From Candidatus Atribacteria bacterium (lineage in GTDB: Bacteria; Atribacterota; Atribacteria; Atribacterales; Atribacteraceae): a stretch of DNA of 5,304 nt. The stretch's first letter is position 1. Each line of letters starts with the position of its first letter. Location of the stretch: NCBI GenBank assembly GCA_003561145.1, contig PWXL01000277.1, forward strand, positions 1 to 5,304, in the 5' to 3' direction. Below the pieces are notes generated by a model. It worked only from the letters and a program-made list of their open reading frames with translations, searched no databases and had not been told where the DNA came from. Below, in pieces: positions 1 to 5,210 of this stretch. The translations under genes were made by a program, and so were the position numbers.

Positions 1-611
1 GCATAATTCATCATAAATGGCTGCTCCAGTGCCCCAGTGGGACAAGCATCTATGCAGCGGGTACAGTGTTCAGGACACAACGGCATGTTCTGAGGGGCAT
101 CATATTCCAGGACCGTATCTACCAACCAGACCTTACCCATAACCCAAGAACCATCGGAAGTATAGAGAAAGTTGTTCTTGCCGAATTGGCCGAGACCGGC
201 CCGTACGGCAGCCCACCTGACCGTTAGGTTTGGGACCATCACCCGGCATCCCAAGTCCTCGAAAAATGACTGAAATGACTCAAATGCCCGATATTCTCTG
301 GTATACGGTAACCGTCCATCAACTAAGTAATATTTACCAAAATAGCGGTCAAGCCCCATAGGAAGCTGATAGTGTCCATACCGACTCACGCAGACAATGA
401 TTGATTGTGCCCAATCAGCCAGCTTTTTCGGATGCCCGTTACCCCGAATTTGCTCATACAGATGCGCTGCTTCCGGATATCTTTGTATCCGTTGTTCGAT
501 GGCATCGAGATACCCGGTAAACGGACTGGTATCCGTTATTCCGCAGGCCGCATATCCTACCGCCAAGGCTTTCTGCTTGATGAGTCGGGTCAATTGTTCT
601 TGTTTGTTCAT
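1..611 (-). CDS. QueG-like 4Fe-4S double-cluster protein (C-terminus outside window)
   Basis: The minus frame is open from an ATG at 611-609 to the window edge, giving 203 codons plus two bases. The start is supported by GGGAG eight bases upstream. Near the end is a ferredoxin-type motif, C179-x3-C183-x2-C186-x3-C190-P, reading LCPEHCTRCIDACPTGAL, so a second cluster motif is expected beyond the window. Residues 138-160 (AGLGQFGKNNFLYTSDGSW) match the AGLG-x-x-GKN...GSW region of the QueG/epoxyqueuosine reductase family, which reduces epoxyqueuosine in tRNA with cobalamin and two [4Fe-4S] clusters. In my hand alignment the catalytic Asp that precedes AGLG in QueG is absent (VPNLTVRW in its place). 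The first cluster spacing is also x3 rather than x2. I therefore read it as a QueG-like paralogue of unknown substrate, probably cytoplasmic, and not as QueG itself. Family membership is fairly sure; function is not. Confidence 0.85.
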   Translation of the reverse strand, partial: MNKQEQLTRLIKQKALAVGYAACGITDTSPFTGYLDAIEQRIQRYPEAAHLYEQIRGNGHPKKLADWAQSIIVCVSRYGHYQLPMGLDRYFGKYYLVDGRLPYTREYRAFESFQSFFEDLGCRVMVPNLTVRWAAVRAGLGQFGKNNFLYTSDGSWVMGKVWLVDTVLEYDAPQNMPLCPEHCTRCIDACPTGALEQPFMMNY

Positions 612-664
612 TCCGATTACTCCCGTGGTCCCTCACGATCTTGTGCAGCTTGAATATCCCTTTT

Positions 665-694
665 AACATAAAAGTGCATATTGTATTCTGTAAA
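665..694 (-). promoter_or_regulatory. Possible sigma-A promoter of the QueG-like gene
   Basis: On the minus strand TTTACA (694-689) and TATGTT (670-665) are separated by 18 bases. This predicts a start near 658 and a leader of about 47 bases to the ATG at 611. The -35 matches consensus at 5 of 6 positions and the -10 at 4 of 6. A competing -10 (TACAAT) lies a few bases upstream in the same AT-rich stretch, so the exact element is uncertain. Confidence 0.35.
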
Positions 695-743
695 ACCAAT
701 CAGCTAAAAATATATACAATCTCTTCCCAACACCGCCATGGAA

Positions 744-1760
744 TCAACAATCATGCCGACATGCTTCGTCAATCATCGCGACAAGATTTTCCCGGGGAAT
801 GTCGGCTTGAATGGTGATGCCGGGCTCCAATATATATCCGCCGCCAACAGACATCGATTGTTTCAGTTTCCTCACTTCAGCCCGTACCTGATCCGGGGTA
901 CCGGAAACAAGCGTACGTTGAGTAGAAACACCGCCGCAGAAAGTTACGTACCTGCCATACTCCTTCTTGAGAGAAAACACGTCCATTGCTTCAGGCTGAA
1001 TTGGGTGGAGGATATCAAGGCCGAGTTCGATCAAATCGTCTATAATTGGAGTTATATTTCCACAAGAATGATGAAATACGGCCAGTTTATGCTTCTTGGC
1101 AAAAGCATAAATCCTGGCAAGACATGGTTTCACCATTTTGCACCAGTGTTCAGGAGACATAAGCATGCCCTGCTGTGTACCGTAGTCGTCACTCAAGGCA
1201 ATGCACTCGAATGTCCCCCTCACTGTGAGTTCACGAATGGTTCCGATGATGTATTCAGTGAGATGATCGAGGAGAGACTGGACGAACAAGGGATGAATGA
1301 TAATGTCCAGAAGGATCTGCTCCATCCCCCGCATGAACGTTGCTCGTTCCCAAAGGTCGCCGGCCCAAAGGATCCTGTAGTGCCCTTCCTGCCGCCTACA
1401 CCAGGTACCTATGTCGGTGAAGCGGGCGGGATCGGCCGCATCAGGAAAAACGTACCGCGAAAGATCCGCTTCGGGTAAACAGAGACCAACGGGAGAACCG
1501 CGGTCGATCTTGCTGGTGGACCAAACAACTCCGAACTCGTCCGCGACTGTATCCCCAAACTCGTCAGGATCTGCATACAGCGGTTTGATCGTTTTCGGCC
1601 CGGTCATGCGAATCGGCAAAGAAAGCGCTTCCTCGAGATTCATCCCGTACCATTCCTGCGCCAGGCGCTCAGCCGGTGGAGAAAACATGAAGTTATAGGG
1701 AACAGCATCTCCTTCGCGGTGATCAAGGACATTTTGAATCCAATCCCGGTTGGATATCAT
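744..1760 (-). CDS. Uroporphyrinogen decarboxylase (UroD/MtaA/CmuA) family protein
   Basis: The protein has 338 residues, a normal length for the UroD TIM-barrel family. Residues 190-204 (SDDYGTQQGMLMSPE) are the family's D-[DY]-x-GTQ-x2-x2-SPE segment. Residues 230-234 (HHSCG) with C275 (FCGG) form the H-x-C...C zinc-ligand pattern (H231, C233, C275) typical of the methylcobamide:CoM methyltransferase-like branch (MtaA, MtbA, CmuA). Residues 307-330 (GGGYILEPG...IPRENLVAM) match the usual C-terminal signature. The family includes heme-pathway decarboxylases and corrinoid methyltransferases. The zinc motif and the lack of other heme genes here favour a methyltransferase-type role, but no corrinoid protein is adjacent and the substrate is unknown. 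The ATG at 1760 has only a weak SD (GAG about 12 bases upstream). The gene has its own candidate promoter just after the MFS gene. Confidence 0.88.
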   Translation of the reverse strand: MISNRDWIQNVLDHREGDAVPYNFMFSPPAERLAQEWYGMNLEEALSLPIRMTGPKTIKPLYADPDEFGDTVADEFGVVWSTSKIDRGSPVGLCLPEADLSRYVFPDAADPARFTDIGTWCRRQEGHYRILWAGDLWERATFMRGMEQILLDIIIHPLFVQSLLDHLTEYIIGTIRELTVRGTFECIALSDDYGTQQGMLMSPEHWCKMVKPCLARIYAFAKKHKLAVFHHSCGNITPIIDDLIELGLDILHPIQPEAMDVFSLKKEYGRYVTFCGGVSTQRTLVSGTPDQVRAEVRKLKQSMSVGGGYILEPGITIQADIPRENLVAMIDEACRHDC

Positions 1761-1808
1761 GACAATTACACGCTCATAAACGACCGTCTTGATACAAAAG
1801 CGTCATTA

Positions 1809-1838
1809 ACTATAGTGAATTTTCCGTGAATTGTTCAA
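1809..1838 (-). promoter_or_regulatory. Probable sigma-A promoter of the UroD-family gene
   Basis: On the minus strand TTGAAC (1838-1833) and TATAGT (1814-1809) are separated by 18 bases. The predicted start is near 1802, about 40 bases before the ATG. It sits in the short gap after the MFS stop codon, so the UroD-family gene can be transcribed independently, although read-through from the MFS gene is also possible because no terminator is visible between them. The spacer contains two copies of AATTCAC 11 bases apart (plus-strand GTGAATT at 1815 and 1826). Confidence 0.5.
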
Positions 1839-1843
1839 TTTTT

Positions 1844-3352
1844 TCAAGGTGAACGAATATAAACATATGAAATTCCCGCTGCGCCGATTGCCAGGAAAAA
1901 ACAAATTCCCATCATTACCCTGAACCCCCGGACAAAAGAACGTTCAACCATTTCTCGTACAAGCCGTGATGATGCTGAATCAAAATCAGCAGGTGCTTCG
2001 AGGGCGCCCAATCTCCCTGAGAGAGCCAATATTCTTTCTTGTTCTTCCATTCCGAGAGGAGACTCCGTAAGGAGAGTCCCCAAGTGCACAGTGAATACCA
2101 TCACCATGAAACTTCCGAGGACCGCTATGGCGAGAAGGCCGGCTACCCGTGCAACTGCATTATTTACTCCCGAAGCTGTTCCCGAAAGGGATTCTTTCAC
2201 AGCCAGCGCGGATTTCGTCAGTGGCGGGATGATGAATGCCATCCCTATTCCAAAAAAAACAAGCCCGGGAAAAAAACCACTCCAATATCCTGCACTTTCC
2301 CCCGGTAGGGCAAGCAGCCCAAATCCCAAAGCGACAAGGAAGGGGCCGTACAACATCTGGGGACGGGGACCCAGGCGATCGGAAAGGGTTCCAAAAGAAC
2401 CTGCTAGCAATGCAATAAGTATGCTGAAGGGAAGAAGGGCGAGCCCGGCCTGTAAAGGAGAATACCCTTCAACTTGCTGAAGACGGAGAACCAAAAGAAA
2501 TATAATCCCGTTTAACGCAAAATATAAAAGTAAAGTAGCAGCATTGGCTCCCGCTACCAGGGGGTTACGAAATATGGAAAGAGGGAGAAGGGGGTGAGGA
2601 GAGCGCCGTTCCTGCAGAACAAAGAACAGGAAAAGTACGATCCCTGCAATAATGAGAAACATGGCGGACCGAGAGGCACCTATTTCGTTCGGGAGAAGAA
2701 TGAGACCTGTGGAGATGCCGAATAGTCCGGACCCTGCAAGCAGGATGCCGGGCCAATCCAGGGGAACATAGCGTCTTCGTTCAATTTCCGGAATGTAAAG
2801 ATACGTAAAAATGATTGTAAGCAACCCCAGGGGAAGGTTTACAAAAAAAACCGCCCGCCAGCTGAATAATTCTACCAACCAACCGCCCAAGAGAGGTCCC
2901 ACAGCGGCAATCGCTCCCGATAAACCCGCCCAGAGGCCTATTGCCCGGCCGCGTCTGTTTTCGGAAAAAACATTGTGAATAATTGCCAGGCTTCCTGGAA
3001 CCATGAGAGCTGCTCCAAATCCTTGCAGCGCCTGGAAAGAAACAAGAAAAGGAACGTTGGGAGAAACCGCCGAAAACCCGGAACCCGCCGTAAAAATGAA
3101 TATTCCAACGGCAAATACTCTTCTGCGGCCATAGATGTCGCTCAATGAACCGCTCATGAGGATGAAGACTGCGAGTGTGAGAGCAAAGGCATTGAGAATC
3201 CATTGCAGGGCGGCTACCTCCGCTTGAAAATATTCTTGTATGGGAGGAGCAGCAATGCTCACCAGGGTTCCAGCGAGAAAACCCATACCACTTGCGAGAA
3301 TTGTGGCGGAAAGAATACCATATTCATGTGCAGGGTGTTGGGAAGGTTCCAT
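1844..3352 (-). CDS. DHA2-family (14-TM) MFS drug/metabolite exporter
   Basis: This is a proton-driven inner-membrane exporter of the EmrB/QacA type. From the GTG at 3364 the frame gives 506 residues; I prefer the ATG at 3352 (502 residues) because GGGAG lies five bases before it, while the GTG has no SD. Numbering from the GTG: about 14 hydrophobic segments run from residue 15 to 503. Motif A (GSLSDIYGRRRVF) is at 72-84, motif C (G147...G150...GP157, GG161) at 147-162, and the DHA2-typical FSWRAVFFVNLPLG at 167-180. A motif-A repeat (GTLSDRLGPR) is at 325-334. A soluble loop of about 45 residues precedes the last TM segment, as is common in DHA2 proteins. No EmrA-like adaptor or TetR/MarR regulator is in the window, so the substrate cannot be named. 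Confidence 0.92.
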   Translation of the reverse strand: MEPSQHPAHEYGILSATILASGMGFLAGTLVSIAAPPIQEYFQAEVAALQWILNAFALTLAVFILMSGSLSDIYGRRRVFAVGIFIFTAGSGFSAVSPNVPFLVSFQALQGFGAALMVPGSLAIIHNVFSENRRGRAIGLWAGLSGAIAAVGPLLGGWLVELFSWRAVFFVNLPLGLLTIIFTYLYIPEIERRRYVPLDWPGILLAGSGLFGISTGLILLPNEIGASRSAMFLIIAGIVLFLFFVLQERRSPHPLLPLSIFRNPLVAGANAATLLLYFALNGIIFLLVLRLQQVEGYSPLQAGLALLPFSILIALLAGSFGTLSDRLGPRPQMLYGPFLVALGFGLLALPGESAGYWSGFFPGLVFFGIGMAFIIPPLTKSALAVKESLSGTASGVNNAVARVAGLLAIAVLGSFMVMVFTVHLGTLLTESPLGMEEQERILALSGRLGALEAPADFDSASSRLVREMVERSFVRGFRVMMGICFFLAIGAAGISYVYIRSP

Positions 3353-3382
3353 AGGGGCTCCCACAAATAATTGTATCAGTTC

Positions 3383-3391
3383 ATAATACCA
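3383..3391 (-). promoter_or_regulatory. Extended -10 promoter candidate for the MFS gene
   Basis: On the minus strand TGGTATTAT (3391-3383) fits the extended -10 pattern TGnTATAAT with one mismatch. The predicted start near 3376 gives a leader of about 24 bases to the ATG at 3352. No good -35 box is seen, which is tolerable for an extended -10 promoter. It lies downstream of the terminator of the preceding minus-strand gene, so a promoter is needed somewhere in this gap. Confidence 0.4.
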
Positions 3392-3579
3392 TATACATTT
3401 TATGAAAATTTCATTTCGGATATCTTCGGTCCCTCTTCTGCTTTCCCTGCTTGTCTATCTATAGCTTTTAATAACATAATGCATGCACATTGCATAAAAG
3501 GTTTTGCTGGAAAAAGCACTCGAGATAACTTCACATGATAAGAAGAAGCACAGGGAACTTTTCGATAGAATTGTCCGGG

Positions 3580-3608
3580 AAAAACAAGAAGGGCAATATG
3601 CCCATCTT
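3580..3608 (-). terminator. Intrinsic terminator of the 179-residue gene
   Basis: On the minus strand a hairpin spans 3608-3586: AAGA, a T:T mismatch, then GGGCA, loop TAT, TGCCC, and TCTT. It is followed by G and five U (3584-3580). It begins about 40 bases after the stop codon at 3648. It separates the 179-residue gene from the MFS gene, so the two are probably not cotranscribed. Confidence 0.75.
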
Positions 3609-3634
3609 CCCAGCCAACCAGCACCTCTTCTTTC

Positions 3635-3647
3635 GTGGATGCTCCAC
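3635..3647. repeat. Small perfect hairpin right after a stop codon
   Basis: GTGGA and TCCAC are separated by three bases, directly after the TAA of the 179-residue gene. There is no U-run after it, so it is not a terminator by itself. The real terminator follows at 3608-3580. It may be chance. Confidence 0.3.
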
Positions 3648-4187
3648 TTACCGGTTTGTGTTGTCTGGTAATAAGCGCTTCAGGCGAAGGAAAAACCCGT
3701 TCCTTGTCCTCTCCACCTGCAAGGCTTCCCCATAATCGATTATTGCTGTATCGAGGTGTTTGAATCTTTCCGGTTCCACCTGTAATACGTAGGAATTGAC
3801 CTGTTTTCTCCAGAACCATTCGGCACAGCAGAATTGGACGTTTTCCGGATCGAAAGAAGCAATCCCCTTGAGCTCCTCCAAAAGCTTCCTGCCGGAACTG
3901 CTGTTGTCTATGCACAGGGCAAGGTAGGCGATTCTGTACTCTACCGTGGTTATGGTGCTATCCTTCGGCAAGGGTTGAAGGTTGTGAGGATCATCCACCT
4001 GATCATAAACAAAATGCCCATAGCAGCTTTGCAGAGTGAAACAATACGGTAATGTATTCAAGCCCTTGACGATCTCGACGATGGGCGCATCGATCATTTC
4101 GTCGGTAAGATTGTCAAGGATTTCCTGTTTTTGCGCTTGAAAATACGGATTTTCCACGAACTCTTTTTGTTGGGTAAAGGTTTCCAT
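3648..4187 (-). CDS. Hypothetical 179-residue protein, weakly TYW3-like
   Basis: The frame starts at ATG 4187 with GGGAG six bases upstream and ends at TAA 3648. The protein is soluble, with no signal peptide or TM segment. The central stretch at residues 43-59 (LNTLPYCFTLQSCYGHF), preceded by a helical region at 20-42 (KQEILDNLTDEMIDAPIVE...), has the layout of TYW3/Taw3 enzymes. Those show a helix with a conserved Asp, then LN, a short gap, and T-x-SCSG-R. TYW3 methylates a wybutosine precursor in tRNA-Phe of archaea and eukaryotes. Here the core reads T-LQ-SC-YG-H, so key residues differ. The C-terminal part (about 125-150) is consistent with a final beta-alpha unit. The resemblance is by eye only; I do not recognise a bacterial family name. 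The C-rich FCCAEWFW at 119-126 is notable. The gene has its own terminator. Confidence 0.82.
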   Translation of the reverse strand: METFTQQKEFVENPYFQAQKQEILDNLTDEMIDAPIVEIVKGLNTLPYCFTLQSCYGHFVYDQVDDPHNLQPLPKDSTITTVEYRIAYLALCIDNSSSGRKLLEELKGIASFDPENVQFCCAEWFWRKQVNSYVLQVEPERFKHLDTAIIDYGEALQVERTRNGFFLRLKRLLPDNTNR

Positions 4188-4246
4188 GTACCACTCCCGG
4201 CCAATTGTTTCAATGTGTCCCTAACAAAAAGCGTGTTGCTATTGCC

Positions 4247-4264
4247 GCCGATGCAAGTATCGGC
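4247..4264. repeat. GC-rich hairpin between two minus-strand genes
   Basis: GCCGAT and ATCGGC form a perfect 6-bp stem with a 6-base loop. It lies about 40 bases after the TAG of the small zinc-ribbon frame and 60 bases before the ATG of the 179-residue gene. On the minus strand a CUUUUUG run follows, but about 15 bases from the stem, which is too far for a standard terminator. It could be a weak attenuator or an mRNA processing structure. Confidence 0.35.
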
Positions 4265-4304
4265 ATGCTCTTTGTGGTATCGTAAAGTACTCCCGGCTTT
4301 CACC

Positions 4305-4460
4305 CTATGGCCCAAAAACCATTTTTTCAACGATAATACTGCCCAGCGAGAACGTGTTTTTGCATTTGGGGCAGGTTGTAGATTGATGAAGACCCTGTAC
4401 AATGCATCGAATATGAAAACAGTCAATTCACATGATACACCATGGAAGACGTTCATTCAT
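4305..4460 (-). CDS. Small zinc-ribbon-like protein with in-frame UGA (selenoprotein candidate or pseudogene)
   Basis: Reading the minus strand from ATG 4460 to TAG 4305 gives 52 codons interrupted only by UGA at codon 11 (4430-4428). Before it is MNERLPWCIM. After it come IDCFHIRCIVQGLHQ and TTCPKCKNTFSLGSIIVEK. The C-terminal half, with C30-P-K-C33 and the FSLGSII strand, looks like a zinc-ribbon knuckle. The UGA falls exactly where the second Cys of an N-terminal C8-I-M-C motif would be, giving CxxU if read as selenocysteine. An AAGGAG abuts the ATG with no spacing, which suits the overlapping ATG at 4456 better, so the start is uncertain. Alternatives are a Cys-to-stop mutation, or a gene broken by two small deletions. 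A third frame also continues a C-E-L strand from the first knuckle. No function is assigned. Confidence 0.4.
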
Positions 4461-4634
4461 CTCCTTCAATCAATGGTAGACCCTTATTATTACCTATTTG
4501 GATACAAGCTATGGCATGATCCAGGGAGCCCGTTTTGCCCGGCCGATGAAGGAAAGGTGGGAGAAAACAATGATGAACCCATACCGGTTGACAAAACCGG
4601 TGAAATATTCAGACAGATGTATCCAATGCCCCCC
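4461..4634. other. Stretch without a convincing gene
   Basis: Between the divergently read zinc-ribbon frame and the VOC promoter, several frames on both strands stay open over about 150 bases, but none shows a recognisable domain. It holds a 7-bp inverted repeat (4583-4601) and a 22-codon frame with a good SD (4570-4638), both listed separately. It may be a decayed gene, a repeat-family copy or an upstream regulatory region. Confidence 0.5.
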
Positions 4635-4638
4635 TTGA
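4570..4638 (+). CDS. Possible 22-residue small ORF
   Basis: ATG at 4570 is preceded by GGTGGGAG with six bases of spacing, the same SD style as the larger genes here. The frame encodes a short basic peptide that starts MMNPYRLTKPVKYSD and ends in C-I-Q-C-PP, then TGA. The stop overlaps the -35 box of the next promoter. There is no promoter or homologue I can point to, so the SD match may be chance. The frame is open further upstream to about 4474 without a better start. Confidence 0.2.
   Translation: MMNPYRLTKPVKYSDRCIQCPP
4583..4601. repeat. 7-bp inverted repeat, ACCGGTT / AACCGGT
   Basis: A perfect 7-bp stem has a 5-base loop (GACAA). There is no T-run on either side, so it is not an intrinsic terminator. 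It lies about 34 bases upstream of the VOC promoter's -35 box, where an activator site or a repeat element could be expected. It also lies inside the possible 22-residue ORF. Confidence 0.5.
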
Positions 4639-4663
4639 CAATATGACCTTTCCTGATTATAAT
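4635..4663 (+). promoter_or_regulatory. Consensus sigma-A promoter of the VOC gene
   Basis: TTGACA (4635-4640) and TATAAT (4658-4663) are both perfect and separated by exactly 17 bases. The predicted start is near 4670, giving a leader of about 42 bases. Such a perfect match implies a strong promoter and so probably a need for repression, which fits the palindromes just downstream. Confidence 0.88.
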
Positions 4664-4679
4664 TAATAGCATGTTATTA
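4664..4679. promoter_or_regulatory. Operator-like 16-bp palindrome over the VOC transcription start
   Basis: TAATAGCATGTTATTA is symmetric at 7 of 8 base pairs (one G:T pair). It begins right after the -10 box and spans the predicted start site, a classic position for repressor binding. The regulator is not in the window. Confidence 0.55.
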
Positions 4680-4687
4680 GTATACTA
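4678..4687. promoter_or_regulatory. Perfect 10-bp palindrome TAGTATACTA
   Basis: It overlaps the end of the 16-bp palindrome by two bases and runs into a second TATAAT (4686-4691). It has the GT-n-AC layout seen in many GntR-type operators, but it is short, and AT-rich palindromes arise easily by chance. Confidence 0.35.
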
Positions 4688-4711
4688 TAATGTTTTCTGG
4701 GGGTGAAAATA

Positions 4712-5095
4712 ATGTTAAAGAATAATACAATTATGGCCACCTTGCCCGCTGTGGATCTACAACGAGCAAGGAGATTTTATGAAGACAAATTGGGTTTAGG
4801 AACACCTGTGTTGGTAAGTAATGATGAAGCCCTCTATAAATTCGGGCAGGGTGCACAACTGTACCTCTATGTCCGGGGACCAACAAAAGCCGACCATACC
4901 GTATTTGCTTTTCTCGTGGAAGACATCGAGAAAGAAGTCAAAGAGCTGAAAGAAAATGGCATCGTTTTTGAGGAATACGATGTACCCGGCCTCAAAACCG
5001 TCAATGGAATCGCAACGATGGCAAATGGGAAATCAGCTTGGTTTAAAGACACCGAAGGTAATATAGTCGCTATAAGTGATCTCAAGGAACCATAA
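4712..5095 (+). CDS. VOC-superfamily (glyoxalase/bleomycin-resistance fold) protein
   Basis: From ATG 4712 the protein has 127 residues, the usual single VOC domain of two beta-alpha-beta3 units. I prefer this ATG over the in-frame GTG at 4703 because GGGGGTG lies six bases before it and overlaps the GTG. The first unit shows LPAVDLQRARRFYEDKLGL (11-29), and the second VFAFLVEDIEKEVKELKENG (64-83) with the closing WFKDTEGNIVAIS (110-122). Compared with glyoxalase I by hand, the first metal-ligand His is replaced (Met8 region) and the last Glu is Ala120. His62 may match a remaining ligand. It is therefore probably not glyoxalase I and may be a non-metal binding or resistance protein, or an enzyme with other ligands. 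It is cytoplasmic. A consensus promoter with operator-like palindromes drives it, apparently as a single gene. Confidence 0.9.
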   Translation: MLKNNTIMATLPAVDLQRARRFYEDKLGLGTPVLVSNDEALYKFGQGAQLYLYVRGPTKADHTVFAFLVEDIEKEVKELKENGIVFEEYDVPGLKTVNGIATMANGKSAWFKDTEGNIVAISDLKEP

Positions 5096-5099
5096 TAAG

Positions 5100-5159
5100 A
5101 GAAGATTGTCAATAATCGAGGAGGAATTACAATGCCTTCTCGATTATTGACAATCTTCT
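5100..5159. repeat. Long near-perfect hairpin that buries an SD and start codon
   Basis: The arms 5100-5120 and 5139-5159 are perfectly complementary over 21 bp. Four further pairs inside (one G:U) bring the stem to 25 bp with a 10-base loop. It starts four bases after the VOC stop codon and lies between convergent genes. No T-run follows on either strand, so it is not a standard intrinsic terminator, though it may still end or stabilise the transcripts. On the plus strand AGGAGG (5119-5124) lies in the stem and ATG (5132-5134) in the loop. Confidence 0.85.
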
Positions 5160-5161
5160 GA
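5132..5161 (+). CDS. Possible 9-codon leader-type ORF inside the hairpin
   Basis: A perfect AGGAGG with seven bases of spacing precedes ATG, then eight more codons and TGA (peptide MPSRLLTIF). The coding part is mostly the right arm of the hairpin, so its sequence is fixed by complementarity. The SD is base-paired when the hairpin folds, so translation would be hindered. It could be a remnant of a next gene's start or a chance product of the inverted repeat. Confidence 0.2.
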   Translation: MPSRLLTIF

Positions 5162-5180
5162 GTGTGACATTTGATTCTTG

Positions 5181-5200
5181 GAAGTTCCCAGGGGGTCTTC
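5181..5200. repeat. Imperfect hairpin in the convergent gap
   Basis: GAAG and CTTC flank an inner TCC/GGG pairing with one T:T mismatch and a 4-base loop. It lies 11 bases beyond the stop of the right-hand minus-strand gene, where a terminator is expected, but no U-run follows on the minus strand. Confidence 0.3.
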
Positions 5201-5210
5201 TATTGAAAAG

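Larger units (their letters stand above)
4663..4691 (+). promoter_or_regulatory. Possible second promoter of the VOC gene
   Basis: TTAATA (4663-4668) and TATAAT (4686-4691) are separated by 17 bases. The -10 is perfect and the -35 matches 4 of 6. The start would be near 4698, only about 14 bases before the ATG and within or next to the SD, so a short leader would result. It is weaker than the upstream promoter and may be incidental. Confidence 0.3.

Noticed and set aside
738..1478. 246-codon plus-strand open frame
   Set aside because: It lies wholly opposite the UroD-family gene, whose frame has clear family motifs. The plus frame shows no domain and no SD.
3364..3364. GTG at 3364 as start of the MFS gene
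   Set aside because: It has no SD upstream, while the ATG four codons later has GGGAG at suitable spacing.
3400..3915. 171-codon minus frame overlapping the end of the 179-residue gene
   Set aside because: It overlaps the better-supported gene in another frame, lacks a good SD, has no recognisable domain and runs through the intrinsic terminator at 3580-3608.
4094..4456. 120-codon minus frame from the ATG with the better-spaced AAGGAG
   Set aside because: Its first part could share a strand with the zinc-ribbon gene, but beyond that it loses the CPKC knuckle and runs into the 179-residue gene out of frame. I kept only the UGA-containing frame as the candidate.
4131..4646. 171-codon plus-strand open frame across the zinc-ribbon region
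   Set aside because: No SD, no domain, and it is antisense to the start of the 179-residue gene and to the CPKC-encoding frame. It is most likely a shadow.
5100..5159. The long inverted repeat as a CRISPR repeat, tRNA or standard terminator
   Set aside because: It is a single copy without spacers, it does not fold as a cloverleaf, and there is no T-run on either side.
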